Position numbers and translations under genes: made by a program. The notes beneath the pieces are model-generated. The model was not told the DNA's origin. It worked only from the letters and a program-made list of their open reading frames with translations, and ran no database searches. Source: Metaphire vulgaris (lineage: Eukaryota > Annelida > Clitellata > Crassiclitellata > Megascolecidae). Taken from it: a DNA stretch of 64,000 nt. Below, piece by piece: positions 34,171-47,194 of this stretch (within the stretch, counting starts at the first letter, position 1; each line of letters starts with the position of its first letter). The stretch is taken from contig CM030867.1 of the NCBI GenBank assembly GCA_018105865.1, positions 5,318,369-5,382,368 of the forward strand. The letters run 5' to 3'.

Positions 34171-35015
34171 TTATTAAACACTATAACCTAGCTAGAGCTA
34201 AAATCAAGAGCAATTTACAAATGTTCATAAGATGTGCAAAATAAATGCATCTTGAGGGCAGTCGCAAATGCCTCGAAGGATGTACGGTAATCAATGTCAC
34301 TGAGGCAGGAAGAGCATTCCAGAGAAGAGGGTTGCCGCGGGTCATGGATCTTTCACCCAGCATCACTGTCTTGGATGGAGGAGGGACATAAAGGCAAAGT
34401 CGCTTGTTTGATCGCAGCTGTTTCCGACAGTCTGTCAGTATCGGCCGCTGTATGAGGGCAGAAATATACTCCAGGCAGAGAGGATCGTTCAGTGCTCAGA
34501 ATGTCAGCGTATAACGTTTATAAACTATACGCTTCGAGATCTTCAGCCAGTGTAGCCTTTCTTTTAGTAATGGAGTCACTTGATCCCTCCATCTTGCACT
34601 GAAGATCAATCGGGCTGCAGCGTTCATGACCAATTGGAGACGGTCTAGCTGGTAGTCTGGAAGCCCCAGGAGACTGCTATTGCAATAATCCAACCTGGAT
34701 AGCACTAGTGCCCAGACTACGTGGATCACTACTTATGTAGAAATGTACAGTCGAATCTCTGTGATCTTGCGCAGCTGAAAGTAGCAGGCTCGAGTTACGG
34801 AGCTCACTTGGCCGGCAAGGGATAGAGAGTCATCAAGAAGTACACCCAGAAGGCGCACCTCTGTAGACGGAGCGATGACAGTGTCACCGATCGTAAAAGG
34901 AGAACGATCTAATAGGTGAGCCTTCTTGTGAGTACTGATCCATAACAATTCTGTTTTACTGGGATTAAGTGCAAGGCGTCTTTTTTCTCCACTTTTCTGG
35001 TTGCATGTATCCAAA
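34171..35015 (-). mobile_element. L2/CR1-like LINE 3' end
   Basis: On the - strand: LNPSKTELLWISTHKKAHLL, TEVRLLGVLLDDSLSLAGQV, VLSRLDYCNSSLLGLPDYQL, DQVTPLLKERLHWLKISKRI, and GERSMTRGNPLLWNALPASV. One stop near 34735 and one near 34496 break the frame. The 3' terminus AAATTGCTCTTGATTTTAGC is a diverged form of the family end. Confidence 0.87.
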
Positions 35016-35029
35016 GGACTGTTGCCTTT

Positions 35030-37115
<2,086 letters not shown>

Positions 37116-37129
37116 AGCTTCTGAGCACC

Positions 37130-37370
37130 CTTAATCATGTCTCGTAAGAGATGTGCCTATTTGTAGGTAATGCTTTGAATTCCCAGAATACTGCCTTGGC
37201 CATTCCTATTCTTGATGTTATGTCTTTCTCACATTTCCCATCGCTGGTTATCATACTGCCTAAGTATTTGAACTGTTCCCCTTGTTTGATCTGAGTGCCA
37301 TTTAGTCTTACTCTGCATGAGGGTGTTGCTTTGCTCTTGGTAATCACCATGCAGAAGGTCTGCAATTGAT
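37130..37370 (-). mobile_element. RTE-like LINE fragment (post-palm region)
   Basis: The - strand gives QTFCMVITKSKATPSCRVRL, then QGEQFKYLGSMITSDGKCEK and DITSRIGMAKAVFWEFKAL. This is the FKYLGS.I..DG.C..EI..RI..AK.AF block, from a copy separate from 35030-37115. Confidence 0.8.
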
Positions 37371-38055
37371 TTTATGACTTCCTCTCCATATAAGGTGAAA
37401 ACATCTGGATCGAAAGATGATCTTTAATATCCACTCGTATGGTAAAAGGGAGTTCGCCGTCGTGACGAAATCCGGCGGTGAATTCCTAAGAGAGCGACCT
37501 TCCACAGGATGTTCCCAACACAGAGATGCCAATGAATGACCGAAAAGATGTTGATAGACCGCTAGATGGTAGACGGAATTCGCGACGTGGAAAAGTCCGG
37601 CGTTGAATTCCCATAGACGATCTTCCTTAAGAATAATCAGCCACCGAGTAGGTTCCCGTCACCGAACTCGTCAGATCAATGAAGATGGAAAATTCCGGCG
37701 AAGACGTGGAGAAAACAGTCGATCGAGTCAAACAATTGCCAAGAAGGGCGACATTCCAGACGTGCAAAGACGCACTAGCGATGCCAGCCATAGTGGCATA
37801 CATCTTGTCTGCCACTATGGACTTGACTTGACGATAATGACCAACTGAAGAACCTCCAGAACTGTCGGAAAAATACAGAGGACAGTGTACACTCCTCGAA
37901 AACCGACGAGCAAGACAAAATCCTCTCATTTGGTACAAAAGCCAAACCAAGAATGTCAAATCCTGGCGAAAACGGTGACATAATCCACACGCGCAAACAC
38001 GCGCTGGTAAACCGAAACCTACTGGAAACTGAACTCTGAATATCTTAATCCATTT
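37371..38055. other. unassigned, GC-richer segment with GTCGTGACGAAATCCGGCG-type repeats
   Basis: GAATTC-flanked words around TCCGGCG recur at 37448-37485, 37575-37605 and 37690-37705. A + strand stretch near 37680-37770 is open (MKMENSGEDVEKTVDRVKQL) but unrecognised. It may be the non-coding or ORF1 part of a LINE. Confidence 0.3.
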
Positions 38056-38159
38056 TCCTATGGTTCCATTTGTCTTGATTGCAGCTTACTGTTTCCAATA
38101 TAACTGCTTCATCAGTCTTAAGACTTTCCCATCTATCCATGAATTCTCCAAGACTGTAA

Positions 38160-38633
38160 ATAGGGTTTCACGCTCCACACTGTCAGCGTGCGCTGACGAC
38201 ATAGTCACTGAGATTATACTTACAGCTGGGGAGATAGGAACAAGGATATTGACGGAAATGGCTAACATCATGTATGAAACAGGGTACTTGTCGCTGGAAA
38301 TGTGCCACTCAATATTCATTGCAATACCAGAAAAACCAGGAGCAACAGGGTGTGGAGTTCATAGAACGATAAGACTTATAAGCCATATAACAAAGGTAGT
38401 TCTAAGAGCAGGACCAGAAACGCAATAGCTGAAGAACAATATGGTTTAAAAAAAGATGGTGGATGTTGAAATGCAATTTTTATACTGAGAATGCTGAGTA
38501 AAAGAGGCACTGAGATGCAAAAAGATTTGTATTTATGTTTTATTGTCTATGAAAAGGTATTTCATGGTGTGGAGCATGAAACTCTGGTGTATTGACCAAA
38601 CCAAATAGGTACATTATAGGTATGTGTGGCAGC
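38160..38633 (+). mobile_element. RTE-like LINE RT fragment, decayed
   Basis: The + strand gives AGEIGTRILTEMANIMYETG, HSIFIAIPEKPGATGCGVHR and TIRLISHITKVVLR, the linker-to-RT block (IP.KPGA..C..HRTI.L.SH..K..L). LLSMKRYFMVWSMKLWC follows from a YEKVFHGVEHETL motif. It has several stops. The twin-primed LINE at 38646 is inserted just after it. Confidence 0.65.
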
Positions 38634-38867
38634 AGGTAGCTTGGATCAATGTCATCAGCAAATTGCAGATATTTGATTTGCTGCCCCTGAATCACTACAC
38701 TTCCTTGTGTTTTGGCCTTCATCTTCTCCATATAATCATTTCTAAGATGGCGATGAATAACAAAGGTGAGATCAGATCTCCTTGTCGACTGCCAATGGTT
38801 GCCTTCACCCATTCACTCAGTCCTTGTGTTGTTTTTACCACCATTTCTTACATATCATATCAACTTC

Positions 38868-39575
38868 TTATGGTTCTAGTAAGTTTTCTAGTGTTCCTAA
38901 ACATGCCAGTGACCCCCACAGACCTTCATGCCAAATCGAATCAAATGCATTTTTAAAATCGATAAAGCAATGATACAGGCTCTTTGGTTTGCCTAACGTT
39001 TTTTCAGCTATCAATCTAATGGTGAGCATCCGTTGGATTGTACTATGATCTTTCCTGAAACCTCCCTGTTCTTCACTCAAGTTCTCATCGATTGCACCTC
39101 TTAACCTCTTCTGTATGATATTCAACATTATTTTGCATAGGTAGGGGATGAGGGCTATTGTTCTGTAATTTTCACTTTTCATTAAGTCTCCTTTTTTCGG
39201 TAGTGCTATTAAGATAGATTTGCACCATTCTCTTAGCCATTTCCTGGTTTCCCAAATTGTGCTGCAGATTTTCCACACTTCTTCAATTATATGGGGTCCA
39301 CCTGCTTTTATCAGTTCTGCTGGAATTCCATCAATGCCACAACTTTTGTTATTTCTTAGTCTTTTTATTGCTTTTTCTACTTCAGCCTTCAAGATTCCAT
39401 CTTTATTATCACATTCTGATGGTCTGCCATCTCTTGACTTTAAGTCATCCAAGATGTTGCTTCCATACTCATTGATGTCTGTGTAGAGTTCTCTGATGTA
39501 TTCAACCCATCTTTTGGATATTTTATCTTCTTCTGTAAGCAGTTTCCCTGCTTTGTCTTTTATGTTTCTTGGCAA
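38868..39575 (-). pseudogene. RTE-like RT fingers/palm (inverted part of the twin-primed LINE)
   Basis: A 235-codon open frame: KISKRWVEYIRELYTDINEY, LRNNKSCGIDGIPAELIKAG, ILIALPKKGDLMKSENYRTI, EEQGGFRKDHSTIQRMLTIR, YHCFIDFKNAFDSIWHEGLW. Conserved RT blocks up to the palm are present; the frame breaks near 38868 before the FADDID box at about 38650. Confidence 0.85.
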
Positions 39576-40059
39576 TGATTTGTAATCTTTAAGTTTTGTA
39601 ATTAGCTTGAATGCTTCTCTTGTTCTGTTACTTCCAATTGTTTTATCTATTGTATCACATTGCTCCTCTATCCATTTTCTTTAGTCTGATCTAGCACTCT
39701 TCTTTACAGCCTTACACATGATTTTATACTCGTCCGTATTTTCTGATCCAGGCCTCTTTCTGAGTATTTTTCTTTCTTCCACAGTTTTAATGTTTCACTA
39801 CTTATCCATGACTTCTTCATCCTTTTTGTTTCTTCCATACCTTCTGCTTCTGTTGCCAACAGCTGTGTAAGCTTATGTGTTCTCTTCTCCAAGCTTAAAT
39901 CATCCTCTATTTCTGGGTTCTCCTCGATACGCTTTCTCACTAATTTGTTTTCTATTTGTATCTTAAACCTGTTGTAGATCTTAGTCTTTGTTCTGATGTT
40001 TGGTTGTTTCCTCTTCAGCTGTGTCTTAAAGTTACATAAAACAAGTTGATGGTCAGATG

Positions 40060-40690
40060 CAATGTCTGCACTGGGAAAGCTTCAGCACTGAGTTATCATG
40101 CTATGGAGTTTTTGTTCAACTAAGACAAAGTCTGTCCATCGGGTGACCTCCATGTCCATTTGCGGTTACTGGTGCTCTGAAATTTGGTGTTTGCCACATA
40201 TAATTTGTTTTGTTTTGCAAAGTCCAAAAGTCTATCTCCTCTTTCATTTCTCTTTCCAATTCCAAATTTTCCCATCACATCCTCAAATCCAATGTTATCT
40301 TTTCCAATTTTTGCATTCCAGTCTCCTATAATGAATTTGATATGTAATGTAATGTAATGTGGAATTTGTATTTTGTATAGCGCCTCTTCTATTTCTACTC
40401 AGAAGTGCTCCTGACATTGGAGTCGCAGAGTAAAGTAGTGAGTAGAAAATATAAAGTAGCTTTTGCATTGAGCAGAGCGAGGGAGTAAGAAGTGATTCTC
40501 AAATGGATGGGTTCAAGGCATTCCAGATATACCGTATATCTTTTTTTACATGTTTGCCATTTCTTCCTCTAGCTTCCCATACAAATTTCCCAACAACTGT
40601 TCATCACTGTCATTGGTTGGTGCATATGCGACAATAACAGTTATGTTCCTTGGGTATCCTCTGAATGTAGCTTGCATTGATCTTTCACTT
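40060..40690 (-). pseudogene. LINE endonuclease remnant split by an insert
   Basis: The - strand near 40560-40690 gives RGYPRNITVIVAYAPTNDSD, and 40060-40340 gives IIGDWNAKIGKDNIGFEDVM, RGDRLLDFAKQNKLYVANTK and RKWTWRSPDG. These are the middle and end of an APE-type endonuclease. A roughly 200-bp insert (about 40335-40535, with ATGTAATGTAATGTAATG and TTTTGTATAGCGCCTCTTC) separates them. Confidence 0.75.
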
Positions 40691-41490
40691 ATTTACGATT
40701 TGCTGATGACATTGATCTGATGGCTGAGAGTGAGGAAAACTTGCAGAAGCAACTCACAGAGGTATACAAAACTAGCAAAGAATATGGATTACATATTAAC
40801 GAAGCAAAACAAAAGTGTTGGTAATGGGAAACAACAATGATGGAGTCCAAATACATGTTGATGGTGAAAAGTTGGAATGTGTTGATCAATTTATTTATTT
40901 AGGAAGTCTAATAACCCAAGATAATGACTGCAGCAAGGAGATAAGAAGACGGATTGGAATTGCAAGCAGTACTTTTGCCAATTTTAACACGATCGGGAAA
41001 AGTAATATCAGCACAGACACTAAATTGTGAATTATGGACACTTGTGTGATATCCACCTTACTGTATGCATGTGAGACATGGGCTATGAAGAAACAAGACC
41101 GATTAAAACTGAATGCATTTGAAATGAAATGTTATAAAAAAAATGATGAAAATAAGTTATAAAGATATGATTAAGAATGATACCATTCGCAAAGACCTGA
41201 GACGAACAAAGACTGTTATGGAGAAGATCAAAGACAGGAAATTATCAATAATTGGACACATCTGCAGAATGAGGGATGAAAGGCTAATAAAGACAGTGAT
41301 GATAGGAAGTTCTGATGGTATGCAAAAAAGAGGAAGACCAAAGAGAAGATGAATCGATGATATTCTTGAATGGACTGGACTTGACACCCAAAATGCAATA
41401 CACATAGCCAAAGAAGGGAAAGGGCCATGGACGAGCACTTCTACACCGTTGGCTCCGACGGTCCTTATGGACTATGGAGTATGGTGATGA
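40690..41490 (+). pseudogene. RTE-like RT palm-to-C-terminus (sense part of the twin-primed LINE)
   Basis: Frames in order: LRFADDIDLMAESEENLQKQ, EKLECVDQFIYLGSLITQDN, CSKEIRRRIGIASSTFANFN, then STLLYACETWAMKKQDRLKL and KDRKLSIIGHICRMRDERLI, GMQKRGRPKRR. Single-base breaks occur near 40810, 41030 and 41150. Confidence 0.85.
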
Positions 41491-41529
41491 TGATGATGAT
41501 GATGATGATGATGAGGTAGGTAGCTTGGA

Positions 41530-42005
41530 ACCTGTGTACAAGTTGGAGTCCTATTTACCCAGGCAGTGAGATTTGGCATCGGTACTTGTGGAAACATGAC
41601 CTTTATGTCAAACTTCCCCTCTGGTCCCTGCAGCTAATGATAAAATCATTAGCTGCAGGGACAGGAGGGGAGGGAGTGTGACATAACGGTTGAGATGGTG
41701 TATCATTAGTTGCAGTGACCGTAGGGGTAGTGTGGTTATTTAGTTCGGTGTAGATATAAGAGGCCAAAATGGAGATTATGCTAATTCAGGTACCTGTACA
41801 CAATTTGGATGGGTACCCAGGCAGCTTTTAATAAAAAGACAGCCCTAATTATGAAGATGATACACTGTAAGGTGCTGTTTACACTCATAGAAAGCAATTT
41901 GTTCATTCGTTAGTTTGCCTGGACCACTTAGGTCCGTTGCGCCAATCACTTCTGACTTTTGGATGCCCTAGGCAGATATGAATTTTCGCCCATTCACAGA
42001 AATCG
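41530..42005. other. small repeats and a perfect hairpin
   Basis: A direct repeat of about 40 bp (GTACAAGTTGGAGTCCTATTTACCCAGGCAG near 41540 and GTACACAATTTGGATGGGTACCCAGGCAG near 41795) brackets an 18-bp perfect hairpin. No coding signal. Confidence 0.5.
41624..41662. repeat. perfect 18-bp inverted repeat with 3-bp loop
   Basis: GTCCCTGCAGCTAATGAT, loop AAA, then the exact reverse complement. Flanking CCCCTCTG and AGGAGGGG extend the pairing imperfectly. Confidence 0.95.
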
Positions 42006-42009
42006 ATTA

Positions 42010-42315
42010 TGATAGCACACAGCACCATGAGGATCAAGGAAAATTGAAAACATGCAGATATGCTTTATGACTGTATCTATACTCAGTGTTCATATTTGAT
42101 TTGAGCATATCCGAAATTTTGGGCATTTTTATCAATAACTTCTTCTCGGGCATCTCCTTTTCCCGTTGTTCAGCACGTCTTTTAGCTCCATTAACCTTAT
42201 TATAATATGGAATACCCGACATTTTTATCTTAAGTTTCTGCAAAGAAAGCAATGCACTATTATAAACAAATTGTGATAAATTGCAAATAATTTGAACGAA
42301 TAGAGAGAATTGCAA
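42010..42315 (-). pseudogene. possible N-terminus of a hAT/ZMYM-type transposon protein
   Basis: A 93-codon - strand ORF contains KMSGIPYYNKVNGAKRRAEQ, then REKEMPEKKLLIKMPKISDM. An MSG...GAxKRxxxxxxxExxxKLLxKxPKIxxx pattern opens many ZMYM-like/TTF-type hAT transposase ORFs. No zinc finger or catalytic segment follows. The call rests on composition and pattern only. Confidence 0.3.
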
Positions 42316-42561
42316 AAGGGCAAAATCTAAACAACAGTATTATCTTGAAAAAGTTGACAGAATTTAAATTTAACTAAGAAACATAATAATCTGAATTTAA
42401 CTTTAGATTTTGCAATACATGAACCCGAGTTTGTGTGACCGACCGCAGAGATCTTTTCGGGAATTGCGGGAAAGGAAATTGCGTCTTCGATTCTGTTCAC
42501 AGTCCACAATCTATTGACATTTTGTCTGTGGCTCTGACACACACAGCCGGTGGCTATAGCT

Positions 42562-42869
42562 CAGTGTTTCCTAAACTGTGGATCGCGACCCAAAAGAGGG
42601 TCATAGGGATCAGTCTAATGGGTCGTGGTGTAGCGCGAAATTAGATTCAAAAGTGTAATTTTCTAACCAATACCGCAATATCACAAGCCTTGAAAGTTGC
42701 AAGTTGGCTTAGGTTTAAAGAAATTTATATGCCTGCTTCACTCCATAAACGGCTTATATTAAAATGATTAGTGCTCTATCTAATTTAGTTGACAATATGT
42801 TTGCAGGGTCGCTGCATGTTACATAGCCGCTAAAGGAGTCGCAAACTTTCAAAAATTTGGAAAACCCTG
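42562..42869. mobile_element. hAT MITE
   Basis: CAGTGTTTCCTAAACTGTGG (left) and TTTGGAAAACCCTG (right). Flanks GGCTATAG-CT and GCCTATAG match at 7 of 8 with a 2-bp offset at the left. It contains GGATCGCGACCC just inside the left end. 308 bp, no ORF. Confidence 0.75.
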
Positions 42870-42904
42870 GCCTATAGTGCTTTTTAAAATTAATCCTATT
42901 TCGT

Positions 42905-43396
42905 AATGATGCAACGAAGCGTATTCCGACCATTTTGCTCTGAAACTCCAATAACAATAGAGAATTCGAGTTGGAACGAGCACGTGACACCGTTTCTACG
43001 TGATAATCTTCACTGGCTCAGGATTCCAGAGCGCATAGCCTTCAAGCGTTGCTGGCTAACATTTCGGGCGCTGTATGACCCCTTTTGCCCCAGCTACTTA
43101 TCGGGCCTGGTCATCAAGTCTACGGCGGTCGATCAGCGATCGCGGCTTCGCTCAAGCAACTGTCGTCAATTGGTGGTTCCTCCTCCGTCCAAGACGGCTG
43201 TCTTCGGTGACAGATCATTCCGGAGGGGCAATCCGAGTCTGTGGAACTCTCTGCCGAAGAACGTGACAATTGTGACCTCCCCTGATTTGTTTATCAAGTG
43301 CCTTAAGACGCATATGTTTAATATATCTTAAATTGTTCATTGTTAAGCGCTTTTGAATTTAGTCTTCACTATGCTTACTGCGCTCTATAAATTGTC

Positions 43397-43441
<45 letters not shown>
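42905..43441 (+). mobile_element. L2/CR1-like LINE 3' end with (TAA)n tail
   Basis: A 141-codon + strand ORF: EHVTPFLRDNLHWLRIPERI, AFKRCWLTFRALYDPFCPSY, QLVVPPPSKTAVFGDRSFRR, GNPSLWNSLPKNVTIVTSPD, then KCLKTHMFNIS and a stop. The AAGCGCTTTTGAATTTAGTC...CGCTCTATAAATTGTC terminus follows, then (TAA)n from about 43398. The frame is clean here, and it is almost identical to the - copy at 31855-32625. Confidence 0.9.
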
Positions 43442-43443
<2 letters not shown>

Positions 43444-44220
43444 CTCATTGACTGGAATGGAACATCACCCAACGGTTAAACAATTTTGCCATACTCATAG
43501 GATTTTTAGGACGCGTAATAAAAGTATGTTCGTGGCAAAATTTTAAAGAAGGTAATTTTCAAGAAATTTCAATATTTATTTCTCCCATTTTGTCCTATTT
43601 GGCAAAACTATGAGTAATTCTACCTAATATATTTGCCATATTTTCATTCGAATTTAATCGGAGCTTTTCCTTTGCTATTTATTCAAAATTCAGAAGACTC
43701 TTTCAATTAACGTTCGCCAGATGGCCATATGCATTTTAAAAATATTACATGCTATGATAAGGGTCGCGGCACGTTACAAAGCCGCTGAAGTGGGCCGCGG
43801 TTCAAATTGTCTGGGAAACCCTACCGTAAGACGATATTTCGCATAACAAATAGCAAATCTGTTAAAAAAGGGAAGTGCCCATTAATTTCAGTCTATGTGC
43901 TTTGACAAACAAGATTAAAATTACAACAACAGCGCTCATGTCAGTGATGTCATGCAACCCGCTATTATTTATGCCAAGAATAGTAAAGGAATTAAAATAA
44001 TATAAAGTTATATTCATTCATTCATTATTCTATTAAAAACGCCCCTCAAAAATTGTGTCCCGTTTTATTACGCCCCTAAAAAATTTTCGCCCCTAGGCAG
44101 TGCCTAAACTGCCTAAGCCTTAAGATGGCCCTAATTGTGCAGGGCAGACTATTGCTGCTCTTTTGGAGCCACGTATAGCGTGGTCTGTCAAGAGGTCTTC
44201 TCCAGCTCAGAGGTGGGCGC
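43442..44220. other. mostly unassigned; two orphan hAT-like ends
   Basis: GGGTCGCGGCACGTTACAAAGCC...GTCTGGGAAACCCT at about 43760-43824 matches the right half of the 42562 MITE. CGCCCCTAGGCAGTGCCTAAACTGCC...AAGATGGCCCTA at about 44090-44134 is typical of another hAT MITE end. Left partners were not found. Confidence 0.4.
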
Positions 44221-44221
44221 A

Positions 44222-44735
44222 TCTCGGTGTAACTATTCTATTCTATTCTACACGACGATTTATATAGCGCGGTAACATAGCTGGGGCCAAAGTCAAGAGC
44301 GCTTTACATGGAGCAATCGTACGATCTTTTAAAGACGTGCATCTTAAGTTTGATGGCAAACGACTCGAAGGAGGTGACCTCTGTCACCGAGTCCGGGAGC
44401 GTAATCCATAACAGAGGGTTTCATCGTGTCACGGATCTCTACCCGAATCGGTCTTCGACGGAGGGGGACATGTAGTAGGAGCCGCGTGCTGGATCTCAGT
44501 TCAAGACGTCGGTCATTCATCATTGGCCGGTGCACCAGGGCTGATAGTTTGTACATCGTTTGTAGACAATGCGTTCTGGAATGCAGAGCCAATGGAGCCT
44601 GTCCCTCAGCAGTGGTGTCACGTGGTCATGCCATCTGACGCCGAAGATTAGTCGAGCAGACGGGCTAGCTGGCAGTCAGGTAGGCCCATGAGAATGCTGT
44701 TGCAATAGTTCACTCGTGAGAGGATGAGGGTGCGT
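44222..44735 (-). mobile_element. L2/CR1-like LINE 3' end with (TAGAA)n tail
   Basis: On the - strand the element ends ...AAGCGCTCTTGACTTTGGCC and GCGCTATATAAATCGTCGTG, then (TAGAA)n. Upstream remnants include RVNYCNSILMGLPDCQ and VTPLLRDRLHWLCIPERIVY in broken frames. Confidence 0.8.
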
Positions 44736-44964
44736 AAGAGATTAGTGTGGTGCTTAAACAGTAAAAAATTAATTTCGCAATTTTCAGTTGTCTTACCCCC
44801 TCAAACTATTCCTCTTAAGCTAAAATCATTAGAAAAAAGTTTGAGCCTCTTATGGTAACTATTACTGGTAGCTCAATAACCTGATAGGTAACGATTATGG
44901 TCACTATAGCTAATTTATCTTAAAAACAGAGACAAGGGTGTATATCAGCTATGCAGCACTTTAA

Positions 44965-45352
44965 GTCAAACAGTATTTTCAAATGGAAGCAAGAACATGT
45001 AAAATTGCAAAGTCTAAAATTGTAAAGACTACAGACTGCAACTGTTTAGTGTTTAAACAAGAAGTTAGTAAAGAAGTACAGTATATCTGTCTACAGTGTT
45101 GAGCGACTATGCTGCCCTGACAATGACAATAAGGGATAATCTTGGAGTACACCGAAAAGATGCGCCTCAGTGGAGGGGTAATATCGACATCGCTGAATGT
45201 GAACGGAGTGCGGTTTATCAGATGGTGTCTCCTGGGTGTGCTAAGCCACAGCAACTCAGTCTTGCCCGGGTTTAATGCAAGACGATTGGCTGCTGTCCAC
45301 TTCTTGATCTCTCGAATACAGTCCTGAAGGCGAGAGTCCACAAGCATTCAGA
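44965..45352 (-). mobile_element. L2/CR1-like LINE fragment
   Basis: The - strand ORF begins LVDSRLQDCIREIKKWTAAN, then RLALNPGKTELLWLSTPRRH and TPFTFSDVDITPPLRRIFSV, matching the WTAANRLALNPGKTELLW block before VRLLGV in this family. Homology ends near 45150; the rest of the ORF is unrelated. Confidence 0.75.
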
Positions 45353-45364
45353 GTCCGAGGGTAG

Positions 45365-46262
45365 GCAGGTATTCCTGATGTCCAAATGCTAAGGTAGACC
45401 ACCTCCTATCATATCGAACATTTGATGTTAGTAGACCAAATGTCGGTTGACCAATTGCGCTATAGACCTATTGTCAGTCGACCAAAAGTCTGTAGGTGAA
45501 GTGTCATAGATGATTAGTCTGTAGACGAATTGTCCTGGAACCTTGGGCAAATGCAGTAACTGAATAGGGGTGTCCATTATTGATGTCAACAAAATAGGGG
45601 AGGGGTTTGAAAATTTTGAAATTTGTTAACAGGGGAAGGGTCAAGAGAAGGTGACGTCAATTTCGTTTTTTTACAAATAATCAAAAAAATTGGAAATTTC
45701 TTGAAATAGGGGGCTACTATTTATTATAACTGAAAATAGCCTGACGAGCAAAAAAAGAAAATTAGATCATCCCTGCCATATTTTGACTCTTGATGAACCA
45801 AAAAGGGAGAAACAGATCATCACTCCAAAAAAATAATAACCTAAAATTTTTAGGGAGACCTGTCACTAATCTTAGGGATCAAAATTTTTGACATAATTAT
45901 GAGGGTCACTGAAGTTTGACAGTCGTTGACAAGGGCGAGGTGGTCAAAAATCGCCCAAAAATCGTTGACATAATTAATGGACAGACAAGTAGAGGCCTCC
46001 TGTCAGATGCACAATTTCTTTTTCTAGTGTAAAGGTGCTCCAGAACATAGAAGAGGAACGCAAACTATTCCCGATGTCCAAATGCTAAGGTAGACCACCT
46101 CCTATCATATCGAACAGTCGATGTTGGTAGACCAAGTGTCGTTTGACCAATTGCGCGTTAGACCTATTGTCCGTCGACCAAAAGTCTGTAGGTGAAGTGT
46201 CGTAGATGAATAGTCTGTAGACGAATTGTCGTGGAACCCTTGGGCAAATGCAGGCCCTGTCC
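45365..46262. repeat. 185-bp direct repeats of GACCAA-TGTC words flanking a TIR element
   Basis: The block CCAAATGCTAAGGTAGACCACC...CTTGGGCAAATGCAG occurs at about 45380-45556 and 46078-46254 and is about 90% alike by eye. Each block is a string of words such as AGACCAAATGTCGGTTGACC, AATTGCGC, GACCTATTGTC, GTCGACCAAAAGTCTGTAG and GACGAATTGTC. Between them lies a smaller element (45571-45983). Confidence 0.75.
45571..45983. mobile_element. small TIR element between the direct repeats
   Basis: The left end TGTCCATTATTGATGTCAAC is matched by the inverted right end (TGTCCATTAATTATGTCAAC), at about 45964-45983. No ORF. The superfamily is not assigned. Confidence 0.6.
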
Positions 46263-46464
46263 AACAACAAGCACATAATTCAACATTCAAAATCTTGTAT
46301 GTTAACAATTGATGAAAGAATTATGTTTAGTTGAACGCCTGCAATGGATCATTGCAGGGAAAATACGGCAAATAAGAAAATGAAACGATGCCATAGTGCA
46401 TAGCAAAATTGCTCCAATGTGTTCTGCAAGTCAAAATAAATGTACGGTACTTGTACGAAATAGC

Positions 46465-47084
46465 TACCGTATATATTCGTGATAAAGTCGAGAAAATTAA
46501 AGCCAATTCACAGGTTATATATCCTGACCTCGACTTATACTCGAGGCACTAACTGTTGGGGAAAGGTTCCATACATAGGATGTCGAAAATAATTAATTTA
46601 GCTAACTCTTTGCGTAATTATTTTCAACATACGCTACGGCATCTAAATAAAAGTTGACATCAGCGATTTTAAGATTGGTAATTTATAGGCGCCACATAAA
46701 TATTAATTAAATATTGGCGCTACATAGATATAAAAAATTCAAGATTACCGGTAATTAAGATTTTTATATTGTCAAGAATGAGCGAATAGCAGGTTTAAAA
46801 TGTTCTTAATTGCCAGGAATCAATCTGGGAATGTCAAAATCGTTCAGTTTCTCGATAGTTCAAAGCTAAAACGCAGTCTTTCAATCAAAACAATGGCGCC
46901 GCTGCCGCCACATGCCCACTTCGCGTCCGCCATTGTTCCGACTCTCACTATCACCTCAAGAGGGTTCGCCGCGGTGACGTCACTTCGACTTATAGCCGGG
47001 TCAATGACTTTAGACACCTTCAAATCCCCAAAATCTAGGGGTCGACTTATATTCGGATCGACTTTATCTCGAGTATATACGGTA
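46465..47084 (+). mobile_element. TIR element with TACCGTATATA-CTCG ends
   Basis: TACCGTATATATTCGTGATA at the left, and ATCTCGAGTATATACGGTA at the right. Subterminal words (CGACTTATACTCGAGGCA, GTCGACTTATATTCGGATCG) repeat inward. It contains no ORF of note; the ORF at 46800-47087 is a shadow. The same element, inverted and filled with insertions, spans 60590-63118; a single end occurs at 23394. The superfamily is not certain. Confidence 0.75.
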
Positions 47085-47194
47085 TAATAATTTGAGTAAG
47101 CAATATGAAGTCAATTTAACTTCATTAGGTCGACCTAATGCTTAATGGGGCTGCAAGAACAGACAAAAATAATTGGCTTTAAGAACAATGCATG

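Larger units (their letters stand above)
38646..41517 (+). mobile_element. RTE-like LINE with 5' inversion (twin priming), 12-bp TSD
   Basis: AGGTAGCTTGGA occurs at 38634-38645 and 41518-41529. Between them, 38646 to about 40690 is antisense and runs endonuclease, linker, RT down to LQFADDID at the left edge. From about 40690 to 41517 it is sense, starts YLRFADDIDLMAESEENLQK, and runs to a (GAT)n tail at 41484-41516. The left edge of the inverted part and the start of the sense part are the same LINE position, as twin priming predicts. A non-LINE insert lies in the endonuclease part at about 40335-40535. Stops are present in both parts. Confidence 0.88.

Noticed and set aside
37603..37959. 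Protein-coding gene at 37603-37959
   Set aside because: Overlapping ORFs on both strands show no domain, splice context or homology, and sit between LINE fragments.
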